From Moniliella sp. 'wahieum' (lineage: Eukaryota; Basidiomycota; Moniliellomycetes; Moniliellales; Moniliellaceae): 64,000 nt of DNA. Under the pieces are notes generated by a model. It ran no database searches. It had not been told where the DNA came from and saw only the letters and a list, made by a program, of their open reading frames with translations. The translations under genes were made by a program, and so were the position numbers. Positions 1 to 10,660 of the stretch are shown here, piece by piece. The stretch lies in contig RSEE01000049.1 of the NCBI GenBank assembly GCA_003971905.1, positions 186,001 through 250,000 on the forward strand, read 5' to 3'. Positions within the stretch are counted from its first letter, which is position 1, and every line of letters begins with the position of its first letter.

Positions 1-237
1 AGTTACTTGCTACTGTGCCTTTGTACTTTCTGCATTTGGCGCGCTCATCGACATCCCATGCCGCTTAATTTCTGAAACCAAATGACTGAAACTCCACAAG
101 CACGTTTCCTTTCCAAATGCGCGGCCGTATTGACGCTAGACCAATCCACGAGGTACAAGCATAAGAGATGGAAGGAAAACTGAGAAATGGCCCCGCTTCC
201 AGTGTGTAAAATAGAACGATGGAGACGGTGGCATTAA

Positions 238-336
238 GGGCTCATGGTGTAGTGGTATCATGCCTCTTTCGGGACTTTCCCGAGCTGGATTCAGTTCGAA
301 TAGAGGTGGTCGTGGGTTCAATTCCCGCTGAGCCCC
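238..336 (+). tRNA. tRNA-Pro(CGG) with 27-nt intron
   Basis: Cloverleaf folds by eye: acceptor GGGCTCA (238-244) pairs with TGAGCCC (329-335), discriminator C at 336, T-stem GTGGG/CCCGC around TTCAATT. The anticodon stem is CCTCT (263-267)/AGAGG (302-306), and the loop reads TT-CGG-G, so the anticodon is CGG (270-272). The intron sits at the canonical place after position 37, about 274-300, and contains CCCG able to pair with the anticodon as in other eukaryotic intron-bearing tRNAs. A short T run follows as Pol III terminator. A second gene with identical exons lies at 2608. Confidence 0.93.
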
Positions 337-1026
337 CTTTTGGTATATCTTTTTGATCGAAGGCTGATCGATCATCATGCCCTATCGACATGTTGGACAC
401 ACGGCTTATCATCGCTCGGTATATAGGAATGTCCAGTGGCAGGGGCCGGAGGCCTCTGGTTTTAGCCTGGTCTGTTGGGGATGTCTTTGCCCGATGCCTT
501 GCCCCCGCCTCTAATTCATTGGGCGCGAGCTGTGAGGAAAACATGAGCGAACCTAGAAGGCGATAAACGTGCCTCCTCAGTTTGTCACTCCGCAAGTTCA
601 GCCAATGCTTTGAAGATCTAATCCTGCTATATCACGCCTCTCAGGGCAACGTTCCACATAGCTGCCCCCAGTAGGGAAACGCGCTTCATTAGACCTACTG
701 TTTGGGTAACTCCCAGCTCGCCGTCGCCCTCTTCGAATCTATATACCACTCGTTGCTCCTATCTCATTCGTTGCCCGCCATCCACCGTTTGTATCATTGA
801 CACCATATCCACCAGGGTCCAAGGTCGAGTGAAGTATTGTCCAAATACATTATGGTAGGGAAGCCCATTTCTCCAATATCGGAGTGAGCCAGGGTAGCAG
901 GTGTCCACCTCAAGGACCCACCTGGCCTGCGGCTGAGCTACTCCAACGAAAGAAAAGCAACCCGTGCCCGAAACGTGCATGGACCGAGCCACAAGAGGCC
1001 TATTGCCAGGCCACGTGACCGTTAGA
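337..1026. other. Intergenic, no gene seen
   Basis: This lies between the tRNA-Pro gene and the 3' end of membrane-family copy A. Only short open frames of random appearance are present; I see no conserved protein motif, RNA gene or repeat. Confidence 0.5.
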
Positions 1027-1776
1027 TTAGCTTGCGGGAGGGGTAGAACCGAAAGCATCCTTGCTGTCCTCGAGAATGGAAGCATCCTGAGGTGCGTCCG
1101 GTTTGGTTTGGTCGTCAACAGAGGAGAGCGGAATGTATGCGGTCTCAGCAGGCGGGCGCTTTCCAAACCAGCGAACAAGGAAGTTGTCGAAACCACTTAT
1201 AGCCTTCACCCATCAATCCACAAAACACAAATAACAGCAGCCCCGCTGATGCTTCGGAAGTCACGGTGATCACCAAGAAGAGCTGGCGACAGGCATCGCT
1301 GTGGGGATGTTGAGCCCAATTCATACCCGAGACAATGACGAAGACGAGCCACCCAATAGTGCCAATAGTCCCCGCAGCATATAACTTCCTCCCAGCAAGC
1401 CCCACAATGGTAAAGATGATGCGAAGCACGTCGAGAAGCAATAGCACAATTTGTCCCCAGGTGGGATCGGAGACAGCGAAGAAATGAATCAGAACCCTCA
1501 TGGTCCAAACGAAGATCGCAGCCATACCAGCGATCACAAGCACAGCCCCACCACCTCAAGGGCCTCATTGGGCGAATGCGAGGTTGATTTGGCGCCCGCA
1601 TCCGGTGTAGACTCCGTGCTGGCGGCGGGGGGAGCGTGGTCAAAGTAGACAAAGCGGGGGGCACCGGCTGAACCATCATCAGATACGGAAGAGATGCTGC
1701 TACCAGCCTCGGCAGGTGAAGCGCGGTACACATGGACGACGGTGTTGCCGTCGAGGGGATACGGCGCAGTGGGCAT
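1027..1776 (-). CDS. Four-helix membrane protein, paralog A (unknown family)
   Basis: First of three paralogs in the window (others at 22876 and 61139). It opens with MPTAPYPLDGNTVVHVYRAS, followed by a Ser/Pro-rich stretch with FVYFDH, then about four hydrophobic helices, among them segments beginning LVIAGMAAIFVW, IVLLLLDVLRIIFTIVGLAG, TIGWLVFVIVSGMNW and LFLVITVTSEASAGLLLFVF. The tail is short and polar and ends ...DAFGSTPPAS. The start codon aligns with the starts of the two paralogs. The frame changes at least twice, so the span is a gene extent; either indel errors or real decay could cause this. It sits between two tRNA-Pro genes. The family is not one I can name; a four-pass membrane protein with cytosolic ends is an inference from hydrophobicity only. 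Confidence 0.6.
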
Positions 1777-1984
1777 GGCAGGTAGAGGGATGGCGAAGGG
1801 TGGGGAGGGATGAAGAAGGATGGGGAAGAATGCGGGATGGGAGGATGGAGGGTGGTGGCCGTAGTAAGCCAACAGCTGGAGCGAAGAGGGAAATGGAATG
1901 GATGGCGAGAGAAAGCATGCCCGAAAAGGGATGCTGCGCACGAGCGCCTGCTGCGCCGAGGGCCCCACGTGATAACACATACAT

Positions 1985-2032
1985 CGCTTGATCGACATGA
2001 TCGATGATCTGATCGATGGTCGATAATCAAAT
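1985..2032. promoter_or_regulatory. ATCGATC-rich element upstream of paralog A
   Basis: A cluster of GATC/ATCGAT words, reading GATCATCGATCATG on the minus strand, about 210 bp upstream of the start of paralog A. It resembles the better conserved element upstream of paralog B (22771) and of ASF1 (46947). Its function is inferred only from recurrence near start codons. Confidence 0.3.
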
Positions 2033-2093
2033 TTCAAATCGGCAGCATTGGAAACCGTAGAAACTAGACACTAGTCCCTGAGACTAGTCACTA

Positions 2094-2195
2094 GCTTCAT
2101 GCAGCTTCACTAGCTTCATGCAGCTTCACTAGCTTCATGCAGCTTCACTAGCTTCATGCAGCTTCAAGCTTCACTAGCTTCACTAGCTTCAAGCT
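2094..2195. repeat. 19-bp tandem repeat (GCTTCATGCAGCTTCACTA)n
   Basis: Roughly four head-to-tail copies of a 19-bp unit, followed by degenerate shorter units of GCTTCAAGCTTCACTA type. Each unit contains TGCA and AGCT palindromes, in line with the palindromic intergenic DNA elsewhere in the window. Confidence 0.85.
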
Positions 2196-2607
2196 CTAAG
2201 GTTCACGCTCCCAGACAGTGCCTGACCTGCCTGGCCTGCCGGGCCTGCCGGGCGCACTGGATATCTTGTTTTTACCGGTTTACCCGACGAGGTCCGTCGC
2301 TGGAAATGGGTTGAACGTTGACGCGTTGACGTTCGTCGCGCTCGCACACATCTCACACCCACATGTGCGATGGGTATGACGTATGCCGTCTGAAAGAAGG
2401 GAGGGTAGGCCGTAGGGCGAAGCATTAAGCCCTCCTCTTAGACACTGGGCGATCAATGGGTGAGTGCGATGAATCGGTCACACCGAACGAGCCCAGAACC
2501 GTGGTGGTCCGTTAACCGCGTTAGCGTTTAACGTTTAACTGAGAACTAGTAGCTACGCTACCAGACTAAAGACGATGGAATTGTACAGGGCGGAAACAAC
2601 ACACACA

Positions 2608-2706
2608 GGGCTCATGGTGTAGTGGTATCATGCCTCTTTCGGGACTTTCCCGGACTGGTTTCGGTTCGAATAGAGGTGGTCGTGGGTTCAATTCCCGCTG
2701 AGCCCC
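2608..2706 (+). tRNA. tRNA-Pro(CGG) with 27-nt intron, second copy
   Basis: All 72 exon bases are identical to the tRNA-Pro at 238: same acceptor, anticodon CGG at 2640-2642, same T-arm. The intron (about 2644-2670) differs from the first copy at four of 27 positions, so constraint is on the mature tRNA. It is followed by a T run. It stands about 240 bp upstream of the next protein gene on the same strand. Confidence 0.93.
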
Positions 2707-2949
2707 TTTTCTCGTTTTTTTAACAAACCCTCTACTAATTCAACCTGGGGACGCCGGGACACTGCCGCTGCTCTGTCACAGCAAAAGGGGCTGTGTGCAG
2801 GCACTGAGCCAGGGCAGCAGTGTGGGAAAGAGGACATCAGCCGATCAGCGTGAACGTCGTGAACCACCACCATCGTCACCATCGCCACCATCGCCTCTCC
2901 TGGCTCCCTCCTCTGCTCTTTCCACAAGTGTGGCTGCTGCTTCGTGGCC

Positions 2950-3987
2950 ATGTATCTGCCCTCCCCCGCCGAGGTCAAGCGGCCGGGACCGGTGGGCATC
3001 CGCGTGGGTGCCCTGGCGCTCCAAACGCTGCTGCTCCTTGCTCTCCTCCTCTCCTGGGTCACCCCCGTTGCCACCCCCATCACCCGGCCCTGACGCCTGG
3101 ACAGGCCGACTCGACCAACCCGCAAGCGCCCGTAGATGTTGGGGACCATGAACCTCCGCTTTCGTACCGCAACGGCCGGCACGCCAGCTCGGGTCATGAC
3201 TATACCGACCCGTCCCACTATGGAGGCAGCATGCTGCTTCTCGTTGAAAATGGCATGCGCGAGCCCATCAACGCCATCGTCTCGGGCCTGTCTGATCCTT
3301 ACGTCCTTTCTGATGCCGGTTTCCGTGACTATGTCCGCTCGATTGGCTTTAGCTTTGAATGCTTTGACATGCACCTTGGTACCCCCATGCGCGCTGATTT
3401 GGGCGATGGGAACGGCATGGCAGAGGAGCGCTTCGAGTACCGCGAGATCAAGGATTGGGATGCTGGCCGTGCTATTGGTTCCTGTCGTGAATCGTTGGCG
3501 GGAGGGAACCATTTCCGGGGTACGTCCATCGTTTTTTCTCTCTTGTCATGCATCATGAGCAGAAGCTGACCTCGTACTTGGTTCCAGCTTTCAAGCAGTA
3601 TGGCCCCCTCTCCCAGACGGGCGCCTGGTTCCTCGCCGTGTCGGCTGAGAAAAACTGGCGTACCAGCATAAGATTATCAAGGACGGCTACAACCATGGCC
3701 GGGACTTGCTTGTAAACGCATCAATCGCTGGCGGCTCTTACCGCGGGTGGGAGTGGTCTGCGAAAGTGGAGTATGTCACTGGGCTCCTCGAACCGGGTGT
3801 CCATGGCATCAACCACAACATCCCCCAGGACGGCCGAACGGCTGTGATTACAGTGAAGCGCATTCAGGCGGGCGACCCGCCGATGGGCCAACGCGTCGGG
3901 GCGAAGATGGCCCAACTGGGCTCGATGCTGGTCGAGTTCTTGACGGCCGTGCTCACCCAGATTCAGATGCACACTTACCTGCTTTAG
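2950..3987 (+). CDS. Conserved fungal protein of unknown function, N-terminal membrane anchor
   Basis: The first exon encodes MYLPSPAEVKRPGPVGIRVG and then a leucine-rich helix, a likely signal anchor. An intron ends at 3104 (branch-like CTGAC, acceptor ACAG); its donor is uncertain (GTCACC near 3058 keeps the helix). Exon 2 (3105-3519) carries the conserved core, including GGSMLLLVENGMREPINAIV, SDPYVLSDAGFRDYVRSIGF and ESLAGGNHFR. A canonical intron follows (3520-3587, GTACGT...CAG). Exon 3 carries GAWFLAVS, KIIKDGYNHGRDLLV and NHNIPQDGRTAVITV, ending at TAG 3987. I recognise this order of motifs from uncharacterised proteins of many fungi, without known activity. A frame change near 3650 in an A-run suggests one missing base. 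Confidence 0.7.
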
Positions 3988-4466
3988 GCTGGCCCGTCAG
4001 CCGGCACATCTGAATCAGTCCTGCTTCCCTGCGTGGCAAGTCTTACACCCACCCTTCTCTTCGTCTGTGTCTACCTCACTTAAGCCCAAGTCGCCTGCGT
4101 TTCCGATGAACTGCCTGATCGCACGTTCGGTTCGCTCGGCTGTGCGGCTGCCCTCCCCTTGCACCGCTACTCTCGAAAGCTAAGCCGATCAAACTTCCCC
4201 TGTCCTAGTCGCTCTCCCCAACCCTCTTCCCAGTTTATATCCATGGACTGCACCTCCTCCCGACTGTGCTGCGTATAGCCTGCCTCGGCCACTTCATACT
4301 AGCTGCGAAGTACAAGGGCACGAGTTTGGGGTCATAGCGGCTACACCAAGGTGGCGTTGCTCCCAAAGTTCAACCTCCTCCCGAAGGCTGAGACGATTCT
4401 TCTCACGTACATCATGAGTGCACCCCCCTGGATGCGTTTCCATACAGCAATATAGGTCACTGCGCC
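3988..4466. other. Intergenic, 3' flank, no gene seen
   Basis: Pyrimidine-rich sequence downstream of the conserved fungal gene, then unremarkable DNA up to the solo LTR. No open frame with recognisable protein content. Confidence 0.5.
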
Positions 4467-5258
4467 TGTTACGGGCTGAGTTGGATCTGGGAGGATCTGA
4501 TACAAGCTAAGGCCCCCTACTCTGCACATACTCAGTAGAGTGCGCTCCGAAGCCCAACCAAGTGTGATGATGGTTGGTTAAATGAGGTATGGTGGCCCGA
4601 TGGGCCATGCATCAGTCCGCGCGGCATTAGTCGGTTGGCCTAAACTGAAGCCACCAAATTTCCAGTCACTTTGCGACGGCTGTCGCCCCGTCACGACTTA
4701 CTTCATCCTTCTCCGTTGCACCTGCGACAACCAATCCATCTTTGACAGGCCTTCCTTTCTATACACCTCTATCGTGTCCGTTTTCCCTTTTGATTTAGCC
4801 TGTACCCCTGTTGATGGGGATCCTTTCTCCGCTTTCCATTCTTATCCCTTCCGGGCCGCCTTTCCTGTCCTCCAGCTTTCCATCCGCCCAGTCGCGCGAG
4901 CCTCATTTCAGCCGCATCGATTCCCCGTACCAGCTTATTGCGTGGGTTCCTTCCAACCACGTCGACAGCCGCCCCTGTTCAGCCTCAGCTCCGGTAGTGT
5001 TTGTCCTCCACTGCCTCCACCCGTCCCTAAACCTCGAAAGCTTCAGACACGTTACTACAGCCCACTCCGATGCATACGCAGCCTTGCAACACGTACAGTA
5101 GTCTCAGCTTCACTTCCAAAGGCCTTGCCTCGTCCCTAGCTCTGTTTGGATCCACCAACTATAGCCCAAGCCCGAAACTACCGTGTGTCGTCCTTTTGTT
5201 CCCTAAGGGATTGTACTCCACAACCCTGGGAGCCCCCTGGCGGGGCTCGCCCGTGACA
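4467..5258. mobile_element. Solo LTR, Ty3/Gypsy type (fossil)
   Basis: The 792-bp unit begins TGTTACGGG and ends CCCGTGACA, a near-perfect terminal inverted pair of the form basidiomycete Gypsy LTRs carry. It is flanked by a perfect 5-bp target duplication, GCGCC at 4462-4466 and 5259-5263. A related unit of 823 bp lies at 37989-38811 with its own duplication, which confirms the boundaries. No internal element region (primer-binding site, gag, pol) adjoins it, so it is a solo LTR left by recombination between two LTRs. It differs clearly from the second copy, so it is not recent. Open frames inside it are chance. Confidence 0.88.
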
Positions 5259-5263
5259 GCGCC

Positions 5264-8200
5264 CCTGCTCGCGCCGGTGATGGTCCAAAGTAGTGGCTCC
5301 AAGGGCATTCGTTGACAAGAGACAATTCCGAGTCAGGATACTTCATCATGTTAGGTTTGATATATGATAAGATGCTACTAGGCTGGGACGCGGTAGCTTG
5401 CCTCAGTGTACCTTACTGCGCTTGCCCCACGCAAGTTATCTGCGTTGCGTGGCCAGCACGTAACACTCGACCATGGAGCCGCACCGCACCGCATCGCGTC
5501 AGGTCATGATAGTCCCCCCATCCCAGACGACCAGGGCGACAGGGCAACACTTACAGCTCCTCAGGCTATAATGCTATAGGGCACTGCAACCATGCAGATG
5601 TATACTGTCCTCGCTTCCGAGCTGGGGCAGGCAATATCAACGTACACGAGGGAGACATGGCCCAACGTGGTATCATTGCATCATATCCGGCATATGAAAC
5701 GCGCCAAGACGTGTCAGGGCAAATACTTGGGAGGGAAATCCTATCCTATTGGTTGGTGCGTCATCCTGAAGTCTCCATCTGAGGTCCTGAAGTATGAGAA
5801 GCTTTGACAAGGTCCGACGGGGAGGCGCTTGAAGCTTGACAGCACTCGATGCGGCGCTATTTAATAGATAGACGACTATCTATGCCGTTCGCGTTTTATA
5901 GGGCAGAGTGCGCTGCTCATCGAGTTCATCAACTTCTTCCTCCTTCCCGTCCGAAAACCATTGATCGATCGTCGTTACTCAATGGTACTCATTCATCAAA
6001 CATGCAAAATGGTAACCTGTGAATGTCATGGGCGCATCCTGGACGGGAGCCCGAATCACAGTGTTGTAGGGGCTTTCCCATGGAGGACGACGGACCACTC
6101 TCACCGTGGCTCCATCCTGAATATACCCCTGGCAGATGCGAACTGAGCTAGAGACGAGGCCAGGCCGCTCAATGTTGTATGGGCCAGCTCTTCACGTGGA
6201 AAAAAGGTCGTTGTGTATGCGCCGGAACGACTGAGGAAGACTAACGAGCCTGCAGTCTGTTTCGTCCTACGGATTGGACGGAACGGTGACGCAGGCAACG
6301 ACACTCAGAAGGGTATGAAAATCCCGTCTTCCATCGGAACAGCTCAGCCATCGAGCCATCGTGTATAATTGCCACGAGGTCCGTATAAGGAGGAGACTGG
6401 ATACTGGGGGTCGACGGCAATATAGATGTCCGCGGTTACATGATACTGGAAGACCCATCAGAGGTGATGATCGCTGGAGGCTGGTCAGTATTATAGGACC
6501 GCTGGTAAACTAGGAGAAGCGCGGGCCTCACAACATGTGGGAGATGCTGTGTTGGGTTAATTATGCATTTATGCTCCATTTAGATGCTCCAGAGTACTTG
6601 TAGGGGTTTGTTCGATGTTCAGACAAAAGACAGCTCAGTCTTGACGTAGACCAACCTAGGCAAGGGAGACAAGGGGATGCATGAGCTTGGCCGGGCTCGA
6701 CCGCCGCGCGCCGTCGCCTCGTGACACCATCAGGCGCGCGCTTCCTCACAAGACGTGTCCTCATGCCTAAGGAATCGATGGCCTCTCCCCTGCCTGCGGC
6801 ATGGACGTTAGGGCATGTGCTCGCCACTCTGCACTCCTCTCCCTTAATAGCTTGATCGATTATCCATCGTCGCGAAAGCCGTCGCTTGATGTGCTCCTCT
6901 TTCCAACCTCAACTCGGTGCTCGGCACACATCTCCTCCATTGGGGAGTTGGACAACATGCCACAGCGAGATCCATTCTGAATCCCTCACACCTCCTTCCT
7001 TCCATCGGTCGTCGGGATGCGAGTCAAGGCTCTTATCCTTTGCCGTTCCACTTTCTTTCGGTCATTGGCGGTACGAGTCCACTCTCCTTGTGAAGCTAAC
7101 ACAATAAGTGTGGGTTGTACGGGCTCAGTTGTACTCAGTTTTGTTGTACTCAGTTTCGCCCGTAACGCGAAACCATAAAAGCAGAAACCTTCTTTGCCCC
7201 CCCCCTTTCCCATCAACAGAATTCGGTATAGTACTTTGTCTAATTAGTATCTACACTTCGCGCGCGGCTCTTGGTGGTCTTCCTTCGGCCTTGCTTCGGC
7301 CCCCTTCGGTGCTGTCCTCGCCACCCAATGCCTAATGGTCAGATCTCAGAGCGACAGCGACGGGGCTCCATTATACATCGTGACTAATATAATGACTATA
7401 GTGACTGCTTCGCAGTATGGATATATACGAGGTGGGGGTGGGGTGAGATCTGAGACCGCCACTAGTCACTTGTATTTTAGTCCTTTCTCAATAGTACAGA
7501 AACAGGACGCACTCGCGCATGCGAGATCCGGAACGTGGGACGCTTGGCCGATGTCACAGACACTTGAGAGCGTGGCGAGCGCGGAAGCGTGGGCGGCATA
7601 GACATCTGCGCATGCTACTCGGTGTTCTCATCATCCAATCGGTCATTAGTTCCACCAGGGGGAAAGGCCTGGTGTCGGGCTGGGGAGGTCAGTGCCATAT
7701 GCACTATGCACAAGTACTCCGTGCTCGCTACCACACTTTCTCGACATGATGCACATGATGTCGAAGATGTTGATATGCCCTGATGGCCAAAAGAATGCAG
7801 GTTTTACCCTCTACAGCAGGATCTCCAGTGCGAAGCTCCTGCGTGGCTTTTGTCGTGGTCGCTCTTTTTCGGACGCGCCTACTACGACGGCTATGCTTTG
7901 GTTAGTAGCCTGGTCCACGCTTGTCACATGCTTCAAGCTTCATGCCGTGATGATAGTCACAAAAGTAGGCGTACATATCGGAGCCAACCAGAGCAGACTC
8001 CTTGGCCCTGATGCTATAGCCCCCATAGTTCAGAGGCTCGGCGATCGGCCCTCAATATTTAATCCTCGATACCGGTGGCCCAGTGGCTCAGCAGCGTAAC
8101 AAACGCTAAACGGGAGTGCTAGGATCGGGTGATAGGAAACTGGGGTTACCTTGGACAGGCTAGGATCCAAGATCTGGGATTTGGGATCTGAGTCCTGGGA

Positions 8201-8785
8201 TCTGGGATCTGGCTTTGCACGTAGTGCTACTATACTATAGAGCGCGTGACCAGATGATGCTGGCGAGTTATATTAGGAAGTGGGAGTACACTACTAGACT
8301 GAACCTCAGCGCCTCAGCGCTGCAAGTGGGCTGCCCTGCGCTGCCTCAGTGCCACTCTGTCTGAGATCTGTGAGTACTGTGGAACTCGAAGTACTTTTAG
8401 GACTCAGTGTACTCAGCGTTCAGTTACTCAAGCTTCAAGCTCGAACAGCTTCAAAAGACGACTAAGTGACTAGAACTAGTGACTAAGTACTTCTTCGGCC
8501 TAAGGCCTCTCCTACGTGCAAAGTACCTTGCAAGACGAGGGAGGGAGGCAATATCCGAAATACAGTTGTCCAGAGAAGAAAATAAGAACGATGCGAGGTT
8601 GCGGTTGCAAGGCAGGAGACACAAAGGCGAGAGGGGAGAGGACTAATAGCAACTTAAGTGGGGGGAGGACGACGAAGGATTCGTCGGGAAGCGAGGGGGC
8701 CCATAGTCTGAGTAGGGCACCAGAGGGTGGACCCCAAAGGTATGCATGCAAACAGAGGGGAGCGAGAGCCGGGTGAATACCAAAT
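5264..8785. other. Gene-poor stretch, nothing recognisable
   Basis: About 3.5 kb without a convincing coding region on either strand; all open frames are short and lack conserved motifs. Minor features: a run of GATCTGGGAT-type words at 8163-8215, and alternating ACTAGT, AGTACT and AGGCCT palindromes at 8390-8510. The GA-rich stretch at 8560-8790 adjoins the 3' end of the zinc-finger gene and may be its 3' UTR. Confidence 0.5.
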
Positions 8786-10068
8786 TTACGCCCACGCACT
8801 CTTGTCCCCGGGCGTGTCGGGGAGCTCAAACGCAAAAAACTTGGGTTCCGCATCATGGCTCGCGCTGGACAGACGCATGTCGACAGGGGCAGTGCTCATG
8901 TCAGGCCAGAAGGGAGCCGAGCTGACGGTTGCGGCGCGGGAGCGGCCGGCCAGGCTGTCAAACAGCGCATAGGTGCTAGGTGCGTTCTCGCTTTCTGGGG
9001 GGGGCGGAGAAAAAGTTGGTCGAGGAAGGAATACTGGAGGAGTACTCGGTAGGGTGGGATGCGCTCCATTCCGTCCCAGAGAGAGAAGAAGGTCCAGGGG
9101 CAGTGTTAGGGGCGAGTCGAGCGTATAGGCCTTGTACGCTCCCGTAAGCATAGTGGGCGAAGCAGCATCCGCGTTGCCTGGTCGGCTCTGGTCCCTCCGT
9201 CTACGCTGACAGCCCGTTTGACCGCCAGGTGACGGCTCATCGCATCTTTGCGGGAAAACTGCTTGCTGCAGGTGGGGCAAGAGTAAGGCTTGTTGGCCAT
9301 GTGGATGCGTGCATGCCGCCTCAAATCGTGGTTGCGTGCAAAAGCTGCACCGCACTGCGTGCACCCATAGTTCTTGGGCAACGACACTTTGCTCCGTTCT
9401 TTGCCTGATGCCTTTTGCCTGCTTTGGCAGGCGCAGGCAAAGAGGACGATTCGGCTGGTGCACTGGCCACGTTCTCTGCGGGCGACGCCAGCGCTAGTGC
9501 CGATGGCCAAGGCGCATCCGTCTGGGCTCCAGCTGGCCTCGTTCACGGCCCAGCTGGAATGGTCGACGAACGGTCGGGCACTCGACTCTGCCAAATGACT
9601 GTTATCCCACGACCCGGGCTGCTGGGGCGGGGAGAGCAACGGTCCAGAGGCCGTTGATGCGGCAGGGGAGGACAGTGGCGAGGGAAATGAGGGCGGCGGA
9701 CCAGAGGCCAGGACAGAGGGCAACTGTGCCTTCTGGGACAGAGGCAAGGACGTAGGCCACACACTGCCAGAGGAGACAACTGGAGCAGGAGGGCATGGCA
9801 TGGTGACGGTGGGCAAGTCAACAGGCGCGTGAGAGAAGGTCCCTGCCGGCTCAAAGTTGGAGGTCAACAGGGCGGAGAAGGGGCCGGGAGAAGTGAAAGT
9901 GTCGGCCAGAACCACGGGGGCGGTGCTAGGATCTGGGAGCGCAGCGGGGTCCAGTGCGGGCGCGAACGATTCGAAAGACGTGGGGGCCTGCATGTCGAAT
10001 TGGTCCCGCAACCAGGGCGCGGATGGGAGAAAGGAGTAGGAGCTAACGGGCATGTTGAGCGTCGCCAT
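8786..10068 (-). CDS. Zinc-finger transcription factor (two fingers)
   Basis: A long Pro/Ser-rich N-terminal region starts MATLNMPVSSYSFLPSAPW and is followed by a basic linker and two adjacent fingers. Finger 1 is YGCTQCGAAFARNHDLRRH, of CX2CX12HX3H form; finger 2 is YSCPTCSKQFSRKDAMSRH. In the reading frame beyond the second finger an LAVKRGC context would supply a cysteine as last ligand, as in the RHxLVKGC fingers common in basidiomycete regulators. The fingers should bind DNA in the nucleus; target genes are unknown. Downstream residues continue in another frame through TPPVFLPRPTFSPPPPES to the end at 8786. At least one single-base loss lies just after finger 2 (about 9220), and probably another before finger 1. 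The start was chosen as the first ATG after a CT-rich leader. Confidence 0.72.
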
Positions 10069-10660
10069 GGCGAGTGGTGGTAATAGAGGAAATGTTTGGG
10101 GGGGGGGAGAGGGGGAGGAACTTTAAGGCAGGCCGAGACGCAAAGCCGGTCTGCTACAGGCGGCAGATAAAAGAAAGGTCAGAGCAGGTTCCTTTTGATA
10201 CGTATACCAAGTAGGGTGACTTTCGAACACCAGGCCGGCCCGCATGGAGACAAGGCAGGGGGCGAGAGACAGAAAGTGCGACGATACCGAGGAGATTAGG
10301 CTCGGCAGGTCACTCAGGGGTGTGTCAACTGGTCGATTGTACTCACGGGGTCCAGGAGGCGGCTGGGCGAGGGCAGGAATGGAAGTGTGCCCGACACAGA
10401 GGGAGGAGTGGTGGGCGGAGAGGCGGAGGGGCGAAAAGAGGCGGGCGACGGGGGCGCGGCGGGCTTTATGAGAGTGAAGGAAGGAGACGTGGGTCTGCGG
10501 CAGGGAGGCTGCGCGGGTGGAAAAGGGCAGGGAGGGGCACACGAACACGGGCAATGCAAAGCAGACCAACAACGCAACACAGGCGCTGGGCCTGCAGCGC
10601 GCCAGAGCAGACAGCGGCCTTGTGCTGGCCAGACAGGCCCGCGCACTGGGGGGGAAGTGC
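10069..10660. promoter_or_regulatory. Pyrimidine-rich leader/promoter of the zinc-finger gene
   Basis: Read on the minus strand, this stretch is CT-rich just upstream of the start codon, as is usual for fungal promoters and 5' leaders. Proline-rich frames across it (for example one ending at 10314) come from this composition. I see no conserved protein or defined operator. Confidence 0.35.

Noticed and set aside
242-595. Minus-strand frame overlapping the tRNA-Pro gene
   Set aside because: Overlaps a well-folded tRNA and has no protein features.
4582-5139. Long open frame inside the first solo LTR
   Set aside because: It lies wholly within the LTR bounded by the target duplication and is not kept in frame in the second copy; not a host gene.
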